A stretch of DNA of 64,000 nt from Chitinophaga hostae (GTDB lineage Bacteria; Bacteroidota; Bacteroidia; Chitinophagales; Chitinophagaceae), in contig NZ_JAGTXB010000009.1 of assembly GCF_018224885.1 (NCBI RefSeq), forward strand, positions 186,001-250,000. Reading direction: 5' to 3'. Below the pieces are notes generated by a model. That model was given only the letters and a program-made list of their open reading frames with translations, did no database searches and was not told where the DNA came from. This document shows, piece by piece, positions 31,608-40,168 of the stretch. The translations under genes were made by a program, and so were the position numbers. Positions within the stretch are counted from its first letter, which is position 1, and every line of letters starts with the position of its first letter.

Positions 31608-32174
31608 TTAGAAGATCAGTTGTTGTAATTGATTTTGCCAGGTATAGCCCTGCAATTCCTGGTCCTTTAATTTTGCCAGGTGATGTTCGTTATGATGTGC
31701 AATGTAATACAACATTTCCCTGACGGTAATTTTCCCCAACAGCGGATGTGGCAAACGATATTTATCCAGGTCCTTTTCTGACCAGCCAAGCAGTTTTACG
31801 GTTAATTTATTTTTCTGAAGAAGGAAATTCTGTAGTAGTGCCGGCCGCTGCGAAGGATAGATCACACCGGGCATATAGGCCCTGGTAGTTTTAAAGCCGC
31901 CATTCAATACCCGCTGATAGTCTGTTACCAGTTGATCAAAGGAGCGCGAAGGTCTTTGACTGATGCCAAAATAGCGCAGGGTTACTTTTGGAAATCCCAG
32001 TGCACTGCTGATGGGTCTGATGGATTTGGTAAGATGATCGAGTTGCTGACCAGCGGACCACTTACCGTACGGGGATGCGGTAAAACGTATATCCGGTAAC
32101 GTGTTGACAAAATCCACAAAGTTGTCAAAGCTTTTGTTAAGGAGAGACTTGATCTCGTGCTGGTTCAGGTACAT
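31608..32174 (-). CDS. DinB-like metal-binding protein (DUF1569-like)
   Basis: 188 residues with the DinB/YfiT four-helix-bundle pattern: WSAGQQLDHLTKSIRP near 39-54 and YYIAHHNEHHLAKLKD near 156-171 provide the usual three His ligands. Members include thiol-dependent transferases and many proteins of unknown role. Cytoplasmic. Monocistronic; the 195 bases upstream hold no clear promoter. Confidence 0.8.
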   Translation of the reverse strand: MYLNQHEIKSLLNKSFDNFVDFVNTLPDIRFTASPYGKWSAGQQLDHLTKSIRPISSALGFPKVTLRYFGISQRPSRSFDQLVTDYQRVLNGGFKTTRAYMPGVIYPSQRPALLQNFLLQKNKLTVKLLGWSEKDLDKYRLPHPLLGKITVREMLYYIAHHNEHHLAKLKDQELQGYTWQNQLQQLIF

Positions 32175-32369
32175 AGGAAATGAAATTTAGAGGGTTCAAA
32201 AACACATTACCTGGCGTTTTATTCAATATACCCGGGCCACTGCATTCTCTTTGAAGTTACGTTAGATTTGCGAGGCGGCCAATAGCATTTTGCATATAAA
32301 AGAATTACATGTATAATAATTTGACCTGTTAGCCCGGGAATATTGATGTACTGTTAATAAAAACTTAAA

Positions 32370-32579
32370 TTATTCCAGTACCTGGCATTCAAACCCTTGT
32401 TTTTGTACAAATTCTATAATAATATTCTCTTCCACCTGGAGGTCTGCGATACGGAGCACTTTATCGCAATCGTCCAGGTCTACATGACAGGACCCAACGG
32501 AGAAGCTGGACGCTATAGCCTGGATCATTTGCTGGCGTTCTTCCAGGCTGCCTATATTGGTTTTGAATATACCTATCAT
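32370..32579 (-). CDS. 69-residue hypothetical, HMA-like fold without CxxC
   Basis: The beta-alpha-beta-beta-alpha-beta pattern (IGIFKTNI; EERQQMIQAIASSF; CHVDLDDCDKVLRI; ENIIIEFVQKQGF; CQVLE) resembles the small heavy-metal-associated fold, but the metal-binding CxxC is absent. Three Cys are scattered. It is the third gene after the ECF sigma factor, 12 bases from its neighbour, so probably part of that operon. Confidence 0.6.
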   Translation of the reverse strand: MIGIFKTNIGSLEERQQMIQAIASSFSVGSCHVDLDDCDKVLRIADLQVEENIIIEFVQKQGFECQVLE

Positions 32580-32591
32580 CGCACGGAATTT

Positions 32592-33035
32592 TTAGTGTGA
32601 TTCTTTTTCTTCATTTTTAGGATCGTCCTGGTCAGTGTCTTTCGCAGAAGGATTATCCCAGTATCTTTCCCAGGCTTCACGTCTGTCTCTGCCAAATCCG
32701 GGTCTGCAGCGGTTACGCAGTTGTTCTCTCATCCTGGCCTGCTCTTCCGGCGTCATATGGGCCATTTTTTCACGTAGTTTGGCTTTCCATTCCCGGCCGC
32801 GGGCCCATTTATCGTCCCAGCTTTTGTGGTGGTTATGCCAACCAAAAAGTAATTTTCCCAGTAACAGGAGGCCTATGGCCTGCCAGAAAGTAATGATGGG
32901 GCCATGGAATAATTCAGGGATCAGGCAATTCCATAACGTCATGGTGGCAAATCCTATGGCAGTGATAAATACCACTCCCAAAACAAGGAACTTGGCTACA
33001 TGCCAACCTTTTCTTCTGCCATATTCGTTTCTCAT
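32592..33035 (-). CDS. 147-residue membrane protein, sigma-factor partner candidate
   Basis: Two hydrophobic helices at about 14-32 (AKFLVLGVVFITAIGFAT) and 46-64 (ITFWQAIGLLLLGKLLFG) are followed by a highly charged cytoplasmic-type tail with MTPEEQARMREQLRNRC. It starts 17 bases after the ECF sigma gene. It lacks a recognised anti-sigma domain, but position and topology suggest a membrane-bound partner or regulated target of the sigma factor. Confidence 0.6.
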   Translation of the reverse strand: MRNEYGRRKGWHVAKFLVLGVVFITAIGFATMTLWNCLIPELFHGPIITFWQAIGLLLLGKLLFGWHNHHKSWDDKWARGREWKAKLREKMAHMTPEEQARMREQLRNRCRPGFGRDRREAWERYWDNPSAKDTDQDDPKNEEKESH

Positions 33036-33052
33036 ATCTTTAATAATTTAAC

Positions 33053-33640
33053 TTAGTCGTTTAATAATTCGTTGTACAGTTCTGCCAGGCGTTCCCGCAG
33101 AAAGAGTACTGCATAGCGTTTACGCGACAGCAGGGTATTTACGCCCACGCCCGTTTCTTCGCTCATTTCTTTAAAGGATTTTCCTTCCAGTTCATGCTGC
33201 AGAAATACCTGCCGCTGGTCTGCCGGCAACTCGTCTATGGCCTGCATAATAGCTTCAGACATGATTTTTTGCATCATGGGCGTATCGGCCTCCTGGTTTT
33301 TATCGGAAAGTAATTCAGGAAGAAATAGCACTTCTTCGCCTTCTATCTCGCGCGTGTAGTCAGAAAAAGGAGTTTCTTTCTTTTTACGGAACCAGTCGGT
33401 AATTTTATTACGGGTCACAGCAAATAACCAGCCCGTGATAGAATCCACCTGGCTTCCCAGTCTAAGGTATTCGGTAAACTGATAGAAAACATCCTGTAAA
33501 ATGTCCTCAGCATCGGACGCATTATTTACCCGTTGCCGGATAAAATGAAGCAGCCGCTTGCGTTCCTGCTTCACAGTTGCCTGTATGCGTTCGTTTTGCT
33601 CTATGGCCATGATGTTATTTGTAAGGACCAGTTGTTTCAT
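33053..33640 (-). CDS. ECF-type RNA polymerase sigma factor
   Basis: 195 residues from the ATG at 33638-33640; an alternative ATG at 33608-33610 would remove ten residues. Region 2 is seen as ASDAEDILQDVFYQFTEYL and TGWLFAVTRNKITDWFRKKK, and region 4 as AIDELPADQRQVFLQHELEG followed by SFKEMSEETGVGVNTLLSRK. It heads a three-gene unit with a membrane protein and a small HMA-like protein. No canonical anti-sigma factor is adjacent. Confidence 0.9.
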   Translation of the reverse strand: MKQLVLTNNIMAIEQNERIQATVKQERKRLLHFIRQRVNNASDAEDILQDVFYQFTEYLRLGSQVDSITGWLFAVTRNKITDWFRKKKETPFSDYTREIEGEEVLFLPELLSDKNQEADTPMMQKIMSEAIMQAIDELPADQRQVFLQHELEGKSFKEMSEETGVGVNTLLSRKRYAVLFLRERLAELYNELLND

Positions 33641-33899
33641 CTTAATAAGGATGACGAAACAAGGCTGCGGATATTTTACGATTACGGAAAAAAACTTCCA
33701 ACACCGGGTACACTTACAGCTACAGCAAAAATACAATACTTATTTCCCTCTTTAACAGGATGCTGTTATTGACGGGTGGCAGGGATCGACAGGAGGCAGG
33801 ATCCTCCTCTTAAATCTTTATTGCGGGCGCCCGGATATCCCCTATTACGGATACCTGATAAGCTTGGCCCTTAAACGGGGGCGGATCCCATGTTTGCGG

Positions 33900-34529
33900 C
33901 TAGCTTTTGGCCAGTACCACGAACTTCTCCTGGAAACTTTCCTCCGGGAAAATATCGTATACTTTCAGCAGCCTTGGTTTCAGCCCACTATCGGATATTT
34001 CCTGCGCCAGGTCGCCGCCTTTCAGGCAAATCAGGCCCTTTTCGAATTGCTTGCCCGGAACAGTCGATTTTTTCAATACCGGCTTGCTCCAGCGCCAGAG
34101 GTCCCCCAGGGGAGCTACCGCCCGGGATACCACAATATCAAACTTCCGGTTCTTTATATCTTCCACACGGCTGTGGGCTGCGGTTACATTTTTTAGCTGC
34201 AACGCTTCTGCCACGCCCTGCACTACCTTAATTTTTTTGCCAATAGAGTCTACAAGGTGAAACTGTACTTCAGGAAAGAAAATGGCCAGGGGGATACCGG
34301 GAAAGCCACCGCCGGTGCCGAGGTCCAGGATTTGCGTACCTGGCTGAAAATCCGCAATGGCGGCTATGCTGAGAGAATGTAATACGTGTTTTTCATACAA
34401 GGCATCAATATCTTTACGGGATATCACGTTGATCTTTTCATTCCACTCCTCGTACAGTCCCTTCAATGCCTCGAACTGCGACAACTGCTCCGGTGTGAAG
34501 TCGCTGAAATACTTTAAAATAATTTCCAT
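33900..34529 (-). CDS. rsmG: 16S rRNA (guanine(527)-N7)-methyltransferase
   Basis: 209 residues. The SAM-binding motif is ILDLGTGGGFPGIPLAIFFP at about 68-87, and the family block NVISRKDIDALYEKHVLHSL precedes it; VSRAVAPLGDL is the later signature. It methylates G527 of 16S rRNA; loss gives low-level streptomycin resistance in other bacteria. ATG start. A family-C palindrome begins 32 bases upstream of the start. Confidence 0.95.
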   Translation of the reverse strand: MEIILKYFSDFTPEQLSQFEALKGLYEEWNEKINVISRKDIDALYEKHVLHSLSIAAIADFQPGTQILDLGTGGGFPGIPLAIFFPEVQFHLVDSIGKKIKVVQGVAEALQLKNVTAAHSRVEDIKNRKFDIVVSRAVAPLGDLWRWSKPVLKKSTVPGKQFEKGLICLKGGDLAQEISDSGLKPRLLKVYDIFPEESFQEKFVVLAKS

Positions 34530-34561
34530 GCCGCAAAAATACCCAGGATTAAACGGATTAC

Positions 34562-34764
34562 CGCGAATTTTTTCTTGCCCAGGATTAGACTGATTTTGAA
34601 GATTTATAGGATTTTATTTCTGATGATCTAATTGATTTTAAAAGATTTTGGCAGATATCAGCGAATTTTTTTCCGCTCATATCTGCCAAAATCTTTTAAA
34701 ATCAAAAAAATAAAATCCTATAAATCTTCAAAATCAGTCTAATCCTGGGCAAGAAAAAATCCGC
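34562..34764. repeat. family-C long palindrome, copy C2
   Basis: 203 bp. Outer arms share about 54 of 55 bases beginning GCGAATTTTTTCTTGCCC (GCGG in the other arm) and GATTAGACTGATTTTGAAG; inner arms hold TTGATTTTAAAAGATTTTGG. Positions that differ from C1 (for example AGACTG versus AAACTG, GAAGATTTAT versus GAGGATTTGC) are changed in both arms here. Confidence 0.88.
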
Positions 34765-34771
34765 TGCATTT

Positions 34772-34797
34772 TGCTAAAAGCTAAAGGCTAAAAGCTG
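34772..34797. repeat. family-B GCTAAA words, copy B4
   Basis: TGCTAAAAGCTAAAGGCTAA and one further word, ending next to the stop codon of the GT2 gene. Confidence 0.5.
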
Positions 34798-34800
34798 CTG

Positions 34801-35940
34801 TCACCATCTATTCGTCTTCGACTTAAACAGTAGTGCAGGCGTGAATATAATATAGTACAACACCATAAATATATCCATCAGCCAGCTGAATTTAAACAGG
34901 TCGCTTTCATCGAGCCTGCGCATGGCTGAATAGGTGATGACAGATTGTACCAATACTTTAAGCCCAAAAATGCCCAGCACATACCAGAGGATCGGCGGCG
35001 GGAAAAACAGTGCGAAAATGAAGGCAGGATAGAAAAGGAAATGTGTCAGCGAAAACAGTCCCAGTACAAACTTATGCCCGAAACGGTAATGTTTGCCGGT
35101 CGACATATGCCTGGTTTTCTGTCTGAACCAGCTATTCCAGCTCAGTTTGGGCTCGGAGTAGGTAAATGCCTGTTTGTCAATTACCACACCTACATTTTTC
35201 CGGGTGGCGGCAACGTTGATAAACAGGTCATCATCGCCACTGGCAATGTGCTGATGGCTGGTAAAGCCTTTATGTTTAAAGAAAAGCTCTCTTTTATAGG
35301 CCAGGTTACGGCCTACGCCCATATAAGGCATACCGCTCATGGCAAACGACAGGTGCTGCAGGGCGCTGAAAAAGGTTTCATACCGGATGATCTTATTCAG
35401 GAAACCGGGCTTTTTATGATAGGCGCCGTAGCCAAGCACAATTTCTTTTTGATCAGTAAAGCCCTGGCTCATAAAGGATAACCAATAGGTGCTGCCGGGT
35501 TTGCAATCAGCATCGGTGAGCAATACCGTTTCATATTGGGCGCCTTTTAAACCGATCGACAAAGGATATTTTTTACCGGGAATAAATTTCGCAGCCTGTT
35601 TAATTTCAATATGACGGTAATGTGGATAACCCGGTTCTATGGAGCGGAGGTAGTATTTCGTATCGTCTTCAGAGTTATCGTTCACCACAATTACCTCGTA
35701 TTCGGGCTTCATGTGGTCATGATAGCGCTGCTGCAATACACCCGGCAGATTCTTCTGCAGGTTTAATTCTTCATCCTTGGCACAGATGATGACTGAAAAA
35801 GGCCCGTCCGGTGTATGGTCCAGGTCAAATTTACGTCTATAAAAAGCTACCCTGGAGAAGATAAAAAGAAAATAAATGATCTGTATCCCCGCGATGGCAG
35901 CAAAAAAGTATAAGGCAATTTCACCTAGATGGTCCAGCAT
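34801..35940 (-). CDS. family 2 glycosyltransferase, membrane-anchored
   Basis: 379 residues. An N-terminal membrane helix (IALYFFAAIAGIQIIYFLFIF, about 7-27) precedes the GT-A domain: FSVIICAKDEELNL, VIVVNDNSEDDT, the DxD-like LLTDADCKP, then SGDDDLFIN and RQKTRHMSTGKHY (a QxxRW-like motif). Two or three membrane helices follow (about 290-365). The pattern fits processive or semi-processive GT2 enzymes of envelope or exopolysaccharide synthesis. The donor sugar is unknown. No polysaccharide cluster is adjacent. Confidence 0.88.
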   Translation of the reverse strand: MLDHLGEIALYFFAAIAGIQIIYFLFIFSRVAFYRRKFDLDHTPDGPFSVIICAKDEELNLQKNLPGVLQQRYHDHMKPEYEVIVVNDNSEDDTKYYLRSIEPGYPHYRHIEIKQAAKFIPGKKYPLSIGLKGAQYETVLLTDADCKPGSTYWLSFMSQGFTDQKEIVLGYGAYHKKPGFLNKIIRYETFFSALQHLSFAMSGMPYMGVGRNLAYKRELFFKHKGFTSHQHIASGDDDLFINVAATRKNVGVVIDKQAFTYSEPKLSWNSWFRQKTRHMSTGKHYRFGHKFVLGLFSLTHFLFYPAFIFALFFPPPILWYVLGIFGLKVLVQSVITYSAMRRLDESDLFKFSWLMDIFMVLYYIIFTPALLFKSKTNRW

Positions 35941-36006
35941 AATGCCCGCAAAAATATAATATTTTTATTATCTGTAAAAGAATAATTATTGTTTAGGCAG
36001 AAAGGA

Positions 36007-36102
36007 GAAAGCAGAAAGCAAAAAGCTATTGTAGCGGATGATCTTAGCGAATTAGCCACCCGCTTCAATAGCTTTATGCTTTCCGCTTTATGCTTTCTGC
36101 TT
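36007..36102. repeat. family-B palindrome, copy B5, between divergent genes
   Basis: The left arm (about 36010-36037, with GCAGAAAGCAAAAAGCTATT) and right arm (36060-36102, GCTTTATGCTTTCCGCTT) are inverted, imperfect copies. It lies between the divergent GT2 and tgt starts, so a terminator role is unlikely. Confidence 0.65.
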
Positions 36103-36127
36103 ATCTTCGCGCCTCAAATACAGCTGA

Positions 36128-37258
36128 GTGAATTTTGAACTGATAACTACAGATAGCGGCAGTAATGCCAGGGCCGGGAAAATTACTACCGCCCACGGGG
36201 AAATAGAAACGCCCATTTTTATGCCGGTTGGTACTGTTGGCAGCGTAAAGGCTGTAACACAGGAACAACTGAAGGAGGCTGTGCAGGCGCAGATTATTCT
36301 TGGTAATACCTATCATTTATATTTAAGGCCAGGCCTGGAAGTATTGTCTCTTGCCGGCGGACTGCATAAGTTTAATGGTTGGGATCGTCCTATCCTGACC
36401 GACAGCGGCGGGTACCAGGTGTTTTCCCTGGCAGCCAACCGTAAGATCAAGGAAGAAGGGGTGGTGTTCCAATCCCATATCGACGGTTCCCGTCACCTTT
36501 TTACACCGGAAAATGTGATGGATATACAGCGCACCATCGGTGCAGATATCATTATGGCCTTTGACGAGTGTCCGCCATACCCATCTGAATACAGGTATGC
36601 GCGTAAATCGATGGAGCTGACACATCGCTGGCTCGACCGCTGTATTCAACGCCTCGGGGATACGCAGCCGGCCTACGGTCACGAACAAACGTTATTTCCT
36701 ATTGTACAGGGGAGTACCTATAAGGATCTCCGCAAGGCTTCCGCCGAATTCATTGCTTCCCGCAACTGCGCCGGTAATGCGATTGGGGGATTGAGTGTAG
36801 GAGAGCCGGAAAATGAGATGTATGAAATGTGCGGACTGGTATGCGAAGTGCTGCCGGTCGATAAGCCCCGCTACCTCATGGGGGTGGGTACGCCCTGGAA
36901 TATCCTCGAAAATATCGCACTGGGAGTAGATATGTTCGATTGTGTGATGCCTACCCGTAATGGCCGTAACGGTATGCTGTTTACCTGGAACGGGGTGATG
37001 AACATCCGCAATAAAAAATGGGCTACTGATTTTAGCCCGGTAGATGAAAATAGCCCCTGCTTTGCCACCAGCCAATATTCAAGAGCCTACCTGCGCCACC
37101 TTTTTGTGGCCGGCGAAATTTTAGGCATGACATTGGCCAGTATCCACAACCTGGCATTTTACCTGGAATTGGTACAGGAAGCCCGTAAACAAATACTGGC
37201 CGGCACTTTTGCCACCTGGAAAACCGGTATGGTCAATCAGTTGAAAACACGCCTGTAA
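36128..37258 (+). CDS. tgt: tRNA-guanine (queuine) transglycosylase lacking the zinc cysteines
   Basis: 376 residues with GTG start. It exchanges G34 of tRNAs for preQ1. The TIM-barrel motifs are intact: Asp92 in TDSGGYQVFS, GLSVGEPENEM, and the nucleophile Asp271 in FDCVMPTRNGRNG. The usual C-x-C-x2-C...H zinc site aligns with Ser309, Cys311, Thr314 and His340 (SPCFATSQYSRAYLRH), with spacing kept but two ligands lost, so the structural zinc is probably absent. Together with queE this indicates queuosine synthesis. A TATCTTCG box, one base off consensus, lies upstream. Confidence 0.94.
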   Translation: MNFELITTDSGSNARAGKITTAHGEIETPIFMPVGTVGSVKAVTQEQLKEAVQAQIILGNTYHLYLRPGLEVLSLAGGLHKFNGWDRPILTDSGGYQVFSLAANRKIKEEGVVFQSHIDGSRHLFTPENVMDIQRTIGADIIMAFDECPPYPSEYRYARKSMELTHRWLDRCIQRLGDTQPAYGHEQTLFPIVQGSTYKDLRKASAEFIASRNCAGNAIGGLSVGEPENEMYEMCGLVCEVLPVDKPRYLMGVGTPWNILENIALGVDMFDCVMPTRNGRNGMLFTWNGVMNIRNKKWATDFSPVDENSPCFATSQYSRAYLRHLFVAGEILGMTLASIHNLAFYLELVQEARKQILAGTFATWKTGMVNQLKTRL

Positions 37259-37283
37259 AAGTTCGGACTATAAAATAAACTAA

Positions 37284-37291
37284 TATCTTTG
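37284..37291 (+). promoter_or_regulatory. lptG -7 box, start-proximal
   Basis: TATCTTTG followed by GGGTC and the ATG. Full consensus; predicts a leader of only a few bases. Confidence 0.45.
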
Positions 37292-37296
37292 GGGTC

Positions 37297-38376
37297 ATGA
37301 CTAAGATTGACTGGTACATTTTACGCAAGCTCATAGGTACTTTCATTTACTCCCTGATGATATTCCTATTGATTTCTGTTGTGATCGACACAACAGAAAA
37401 GGTAGATGATTTTATGAAACATCATCTGTCGCTGCATGAAATCATTGTAGACTATTACTTCGGTTTTATTCCGCATATCCTGGCGTTATTGTTTCCTTTA
37501 TTCATCTTCCTGTCTGTTATATTTTTCACTTCCAAGATGGCGTATCGTTCAGAGATTATTGCTATCCTTGCCGCGGGCGTGAGTTTCCGCCGGTTCCTGC
37601 GTCCCTACTGGATGGGGGCTTTCCTGTTCGGGGGTATTCTCTGGCTGGCCAACTACTGGGTGGTTCCCAATGCAAACCGCATCCGTACCAGCTTTGAAAA
37701 CAAGTACCTGCACAGTCATGACGATGAAAAATCACAATACAACCGTACTACCCGAATAGACAGCTTCACCTACGTTACCTTCGGTACCTACGATCCCAAT
37801 TATAAGAGTGGCAGCAACTTTACCCTGTCCAGCATCGATAAACAGGACATGACCTTCAAACTGAAGGCCGACCGTATCACCTGGGATTCCACCACCAAAA
37901 AGTGGCGGCTGGATTACGTGACACTACGCACTATGCATGGTTTAAAGGAAACCTGGAGCAGCAAACAGGATACCCTGATGAAACTGGCCTTGTTACCTAA
38001 AGACCTGGTAGATGAAAAGAATCTGCAGGAAGCTATGACCACACCGGATCTGCGGCGATTTATCAACCGTGAAAGTATCCGTGGATCAGAAGGATTGAAT
38101 ACCTATTGGGTGGAATATTATCGCAGAACGGCGGCGGCATTTGCTGTGGTGATCCTCACGCTGATTGGTGGCATCATTGCCGCTAAAAAGGTAAGGGGCG
38201 GAAGCGGTTTACACCTGGCGGTAGGGATTGTGATCAGTGCAAGCTATATTATCTTCCTGCAGTTTGCCACGGTATTTTCGGTGAAGGCCGACCTGAATCC
38301 CTTGCTGGCTGTGTGGATTCCCAATATTTTGTTTGGTGGCCTGGCGTTTTACCTGTACCGTCGCGCACCAAAATGA
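37297..38376 (+). CDS. lptG: LptF/LptG family LPS export permease
   Basis: 359 residues. Three N-terminal helices (YSLMIFLLISVVIDTTEKVD; HILALLFPLFIFLSVIFFT; FLFGGILWLANYWV), a periplasmic beta-jellyroll (about 120-265), then three C-terminal helices (AAAFAVVILTLIGGIIAAKK; GIVISASYIIFLQFATVF; AVWIPNILFGGLAFYLY). This is the LptF/LptG arrangement; these permeases work with the LptB ATPase to extract LPS from the inner membrane. No lptB or partner permease is adjacent, and F versus G cannot be firmly told apart. Confidence 0.88.
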   Translation: MTKIDWYILRKLIGTFIYSLMIFLLISVVIDTTEKVDDFMKHHLSLHEIIVDYYFGFIPHILALLFPLFIFLSVIFFTSKMAYRSEIIAILAAGVSFRRFLRPYWMGAFLFGGILWLANYWVVPNANRIRTSFENKYLHSHDDEKSQYNRTTRIDSFTYVTFGTYDPNYKSGSNFTLSSIDKQDMTFKLKADRITWDSTTKKWRLDYVTLRTMHGLKETWSSKQDTLMKLALLPKDLVDEKNLQEAMTTPDLRRFINRESIRGSEGLNTYWVEYYRRTAAAFAVVILTLIGGIIAAKKVRGGSGLHLAVGIVISASYIIFLQFATVFSVKADLNPLLAVWIPNILFGGLAFYLYRRAPK

Positions 38377-38397
38377 TACCCCGGGAAAAATAATTGG

Positions 38398-38432
38398 AAA
38401 GGCTGTATCACGCTGGTGGTGCAGCCTTTTTT
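38398..38432 (+). terminator. intrinsic terminator of lptG
   Basis: AAAGGCTG (38398-38405) and CAGCCTTT (38421-38428), then a T run. Confidence 0.8.
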
Positions 38433-38760
38433 ACTGTACACTCCCATTTTACGCTTTTTCCCGCCCGTTTTTTACCCCGGATAATTATTTTTCCGCAGAT
38501 TTTTCTTTCAATATTTTCAATTCATTCTGAAAATTTTACATTTCTTTAACGTCTGTATATATATTTATTATTTACACTATTTAATAAATTTTAAGTGAGA
38601 TAATTATACTGGTAAACTGCGGCTATATTTCCGTAGTTATGGCAGGGCGGATCGTTGTTAATTTGGCATTAAATACCATGAAATGGTGGTAACTTCGTTA
38701 ACAAATCATTACTTTTGACTATTGATCGATTTTGTTTTCATTAATAACAATAGCAGTAAA
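38433..38760. other. 328-base gap before citrate synthase, with a -7 box
   Basis: No gene seen. TACTTTTG at 38710-38717 matches TAnnTTTG and would give a 43-base leader to the citrate synthase ATG; no matching -33 element is clear. A weak inverted repeat (ACTGCGG / CCGTAGT, one mismatch) lies near 38615-38639. The rest is AT-rich and featureless. Confidence 0.45.
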
Positions 38761-40086
38761 ATGGGGTACATAAAAGAGAAATTCAAGGTTAAAGCAGATG
38801 AACTTAACATTGAAGTAAAAGACCTGGTAAAGAATCATGGTACTAAAAAAATTGAAGATGTAACACTGGCACAGGTTTACCAGGGTATGCGTGGTATTAC
38901 CGGTCTGGTAACTGAAACATCCTTACTGGATGCCAATGAAGGGATTCGTTTTCGCGGATATTCTATTCCGGAACTGAGAGATCATTTGCCAAAAGCGCCG
39001 GGAGGTGCAGAACCACTGCCGGAAGGTTTATTTTACCTGATGCTGATAGGAGAATTGCCTACAGAAGCAGATGTACAATACCTGTCCAGCATGTGGGGTC
39101 GCCGTTCTCATGTACCCAATCACGTATTTGATGCTATTGAAGCCTTGCCTATTACTGCCCACCCCATGACCATGTTCAATGTGGGTATCATGGCACTGCA
39201 AACTGAATCTTCTTTTGCACATGCTTATGCAGAAGGAATGAATAAGAAAGATTACTGGAGCTACACCTATGAGGATACCATGAACCTGATAGCCCGCCTG
39301 CCGCGTATTGCTGCGTATGTATATCGCCGTAAATATAAAGGCGGTCAGCATATACAACCTAACGGCATGCTGGACTGGGCAGGTAACTTCGCACATATGC
39401 TGGGTTATTCTGATGAAGGATTCAAGGAACTGATGCGCCTTTACATGGTTATTCACGCCGACCACGAAGGTGGTAACGTGAGCGCACACACTACGCACCT
39501 GGTAGGTTCCGCATTAAGCGATGCTTACCTCTCTTTCGCTGCAGGTATGAATGGTTTAGCTGGTCCGCTGCACGGTCTTGCTAACCAGGAAGTGATCAAG
39601 TGGATCCTGCAAATGCGTGAAGAATTGGGTGGTGGTGTACCAACCAAAGAACAAATCGAAGCCTACGTACGCAAAACCCTGTCTGAAGGTAAAGTGGTAC
39701 CTGGCTACGGTCACGCCGTATTACGCAAAACCGATCCCCGCTTTACTGCGCAGATGGAGTTTGCAAAAAAACATCTCCCGAACGACGAACTCGTGAAAAT
39801 TGTGTGGATGGTATACGAAGCCGTTCCGCCAATTTTGCAGGACCTGGGTAAAGTAAAGAACCCATGGCCTAACGTAGATGCGCATTCCGGTGCATTGCTG
39901 GTACACTACGGTTTGGTAGAATATGAATTCTACACTGTATTGTTTGGCGTTTCCCGCGCACTGGGCGTACTGGCTTCCCTCTGCTGGGACAGAGCTTTGG
40001 GCCTTTCCCTGGAAAGACCAAAATCTGTTACTACCGAGTGGATGAAACAGTTTGTGGAAGGTAAAGTGGATGCAATAGCCGAATAG
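38761..40086 (+). CDS. gltA: citrate synthase, mitochondrial-type
   Basis: 441 residues from the ATG at 38761; a longer frame from 38722 adds an unlikely leader. It condenses oxaloacetate and acetyl-CoA. Catalytic His271 (GPLHGLANQE), His318 (GYGHAVLRKTDPRF) and Asp373 (NVDAHSGALL) fall within three positions of pig heart numbering. The block HADHEGGNVSAHTTHLVG and the block FGVSRALGVLASLCWDRALG are nearly those of mitochondrial enzymes, unlike the E. coli hexameric type. The short N-terminal region lacks the NADH-binding domain. Confidence 0.95.
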   Translation: MGYIKEKFKVKADELNIEVKDLVKNHGTKKIEDVTLAQVYQGMRGITGLVTETSLLDANEGIRFRGYSIPELRDHLPKAPGGAEPLPEGLFYLMLIGELPTEADVQYLSSMWGRRSHVPNHVFDAIEALPITAHPMTMFNVGIMALQTESSFAHAYAEGMNKKDYWSYTYEDTMNLIARLPRIAAYVYRRKYKGGQHIQPNGMLDWAGNFAHMLGYSDEGFKELMRLYMVIHADHEGGNVSAHTTHLVGSALSDAYLSFAAGMNGLAGPLHGLANQEVIKWILQMREELGGGVPTKEQIEAYVRKTLSEGKVVPGYGHAVLRKTDPRFTAQMEFAKKHLPNDELVKIVWMVYEAVPPILQDLGKVKNPWPNVDAHSGALLVHYGLVEYEFYTVLFGVSRALGVLASLCWDRALGLSLERPKSVTTEWMKQFVEGKVDAIAE

Positions 40087-40105
40087 TTATAATTGTTTTT
40101 TACTA

Positions 40106-40145
40106 AAAGAGGCAAGTGGTGAATTTTTACCATTTGCCTTTTTTA
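40106..40145 (+). terminator. intrinsic terminator of citrate synthase
   Basis: GGCAAGTGGT (40111-40120) pairs with ACCATTTGCC (40129-40138), then six T. Its T run merges with the recG -7 box. Confidence 0.85.
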
Positions 40146-40151
40146 TTTTTG
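40144..40151 (+). promoter_or_regulatory. recG -7 box
   Basis: TATTTTTG, full match, 17 bases before the likely ATT start of recG. It overlaps the tail of the preceding terminator. Confidence 0.45.
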
Positions 40152-40168
40152 TTGCTCATAAAAACAAC

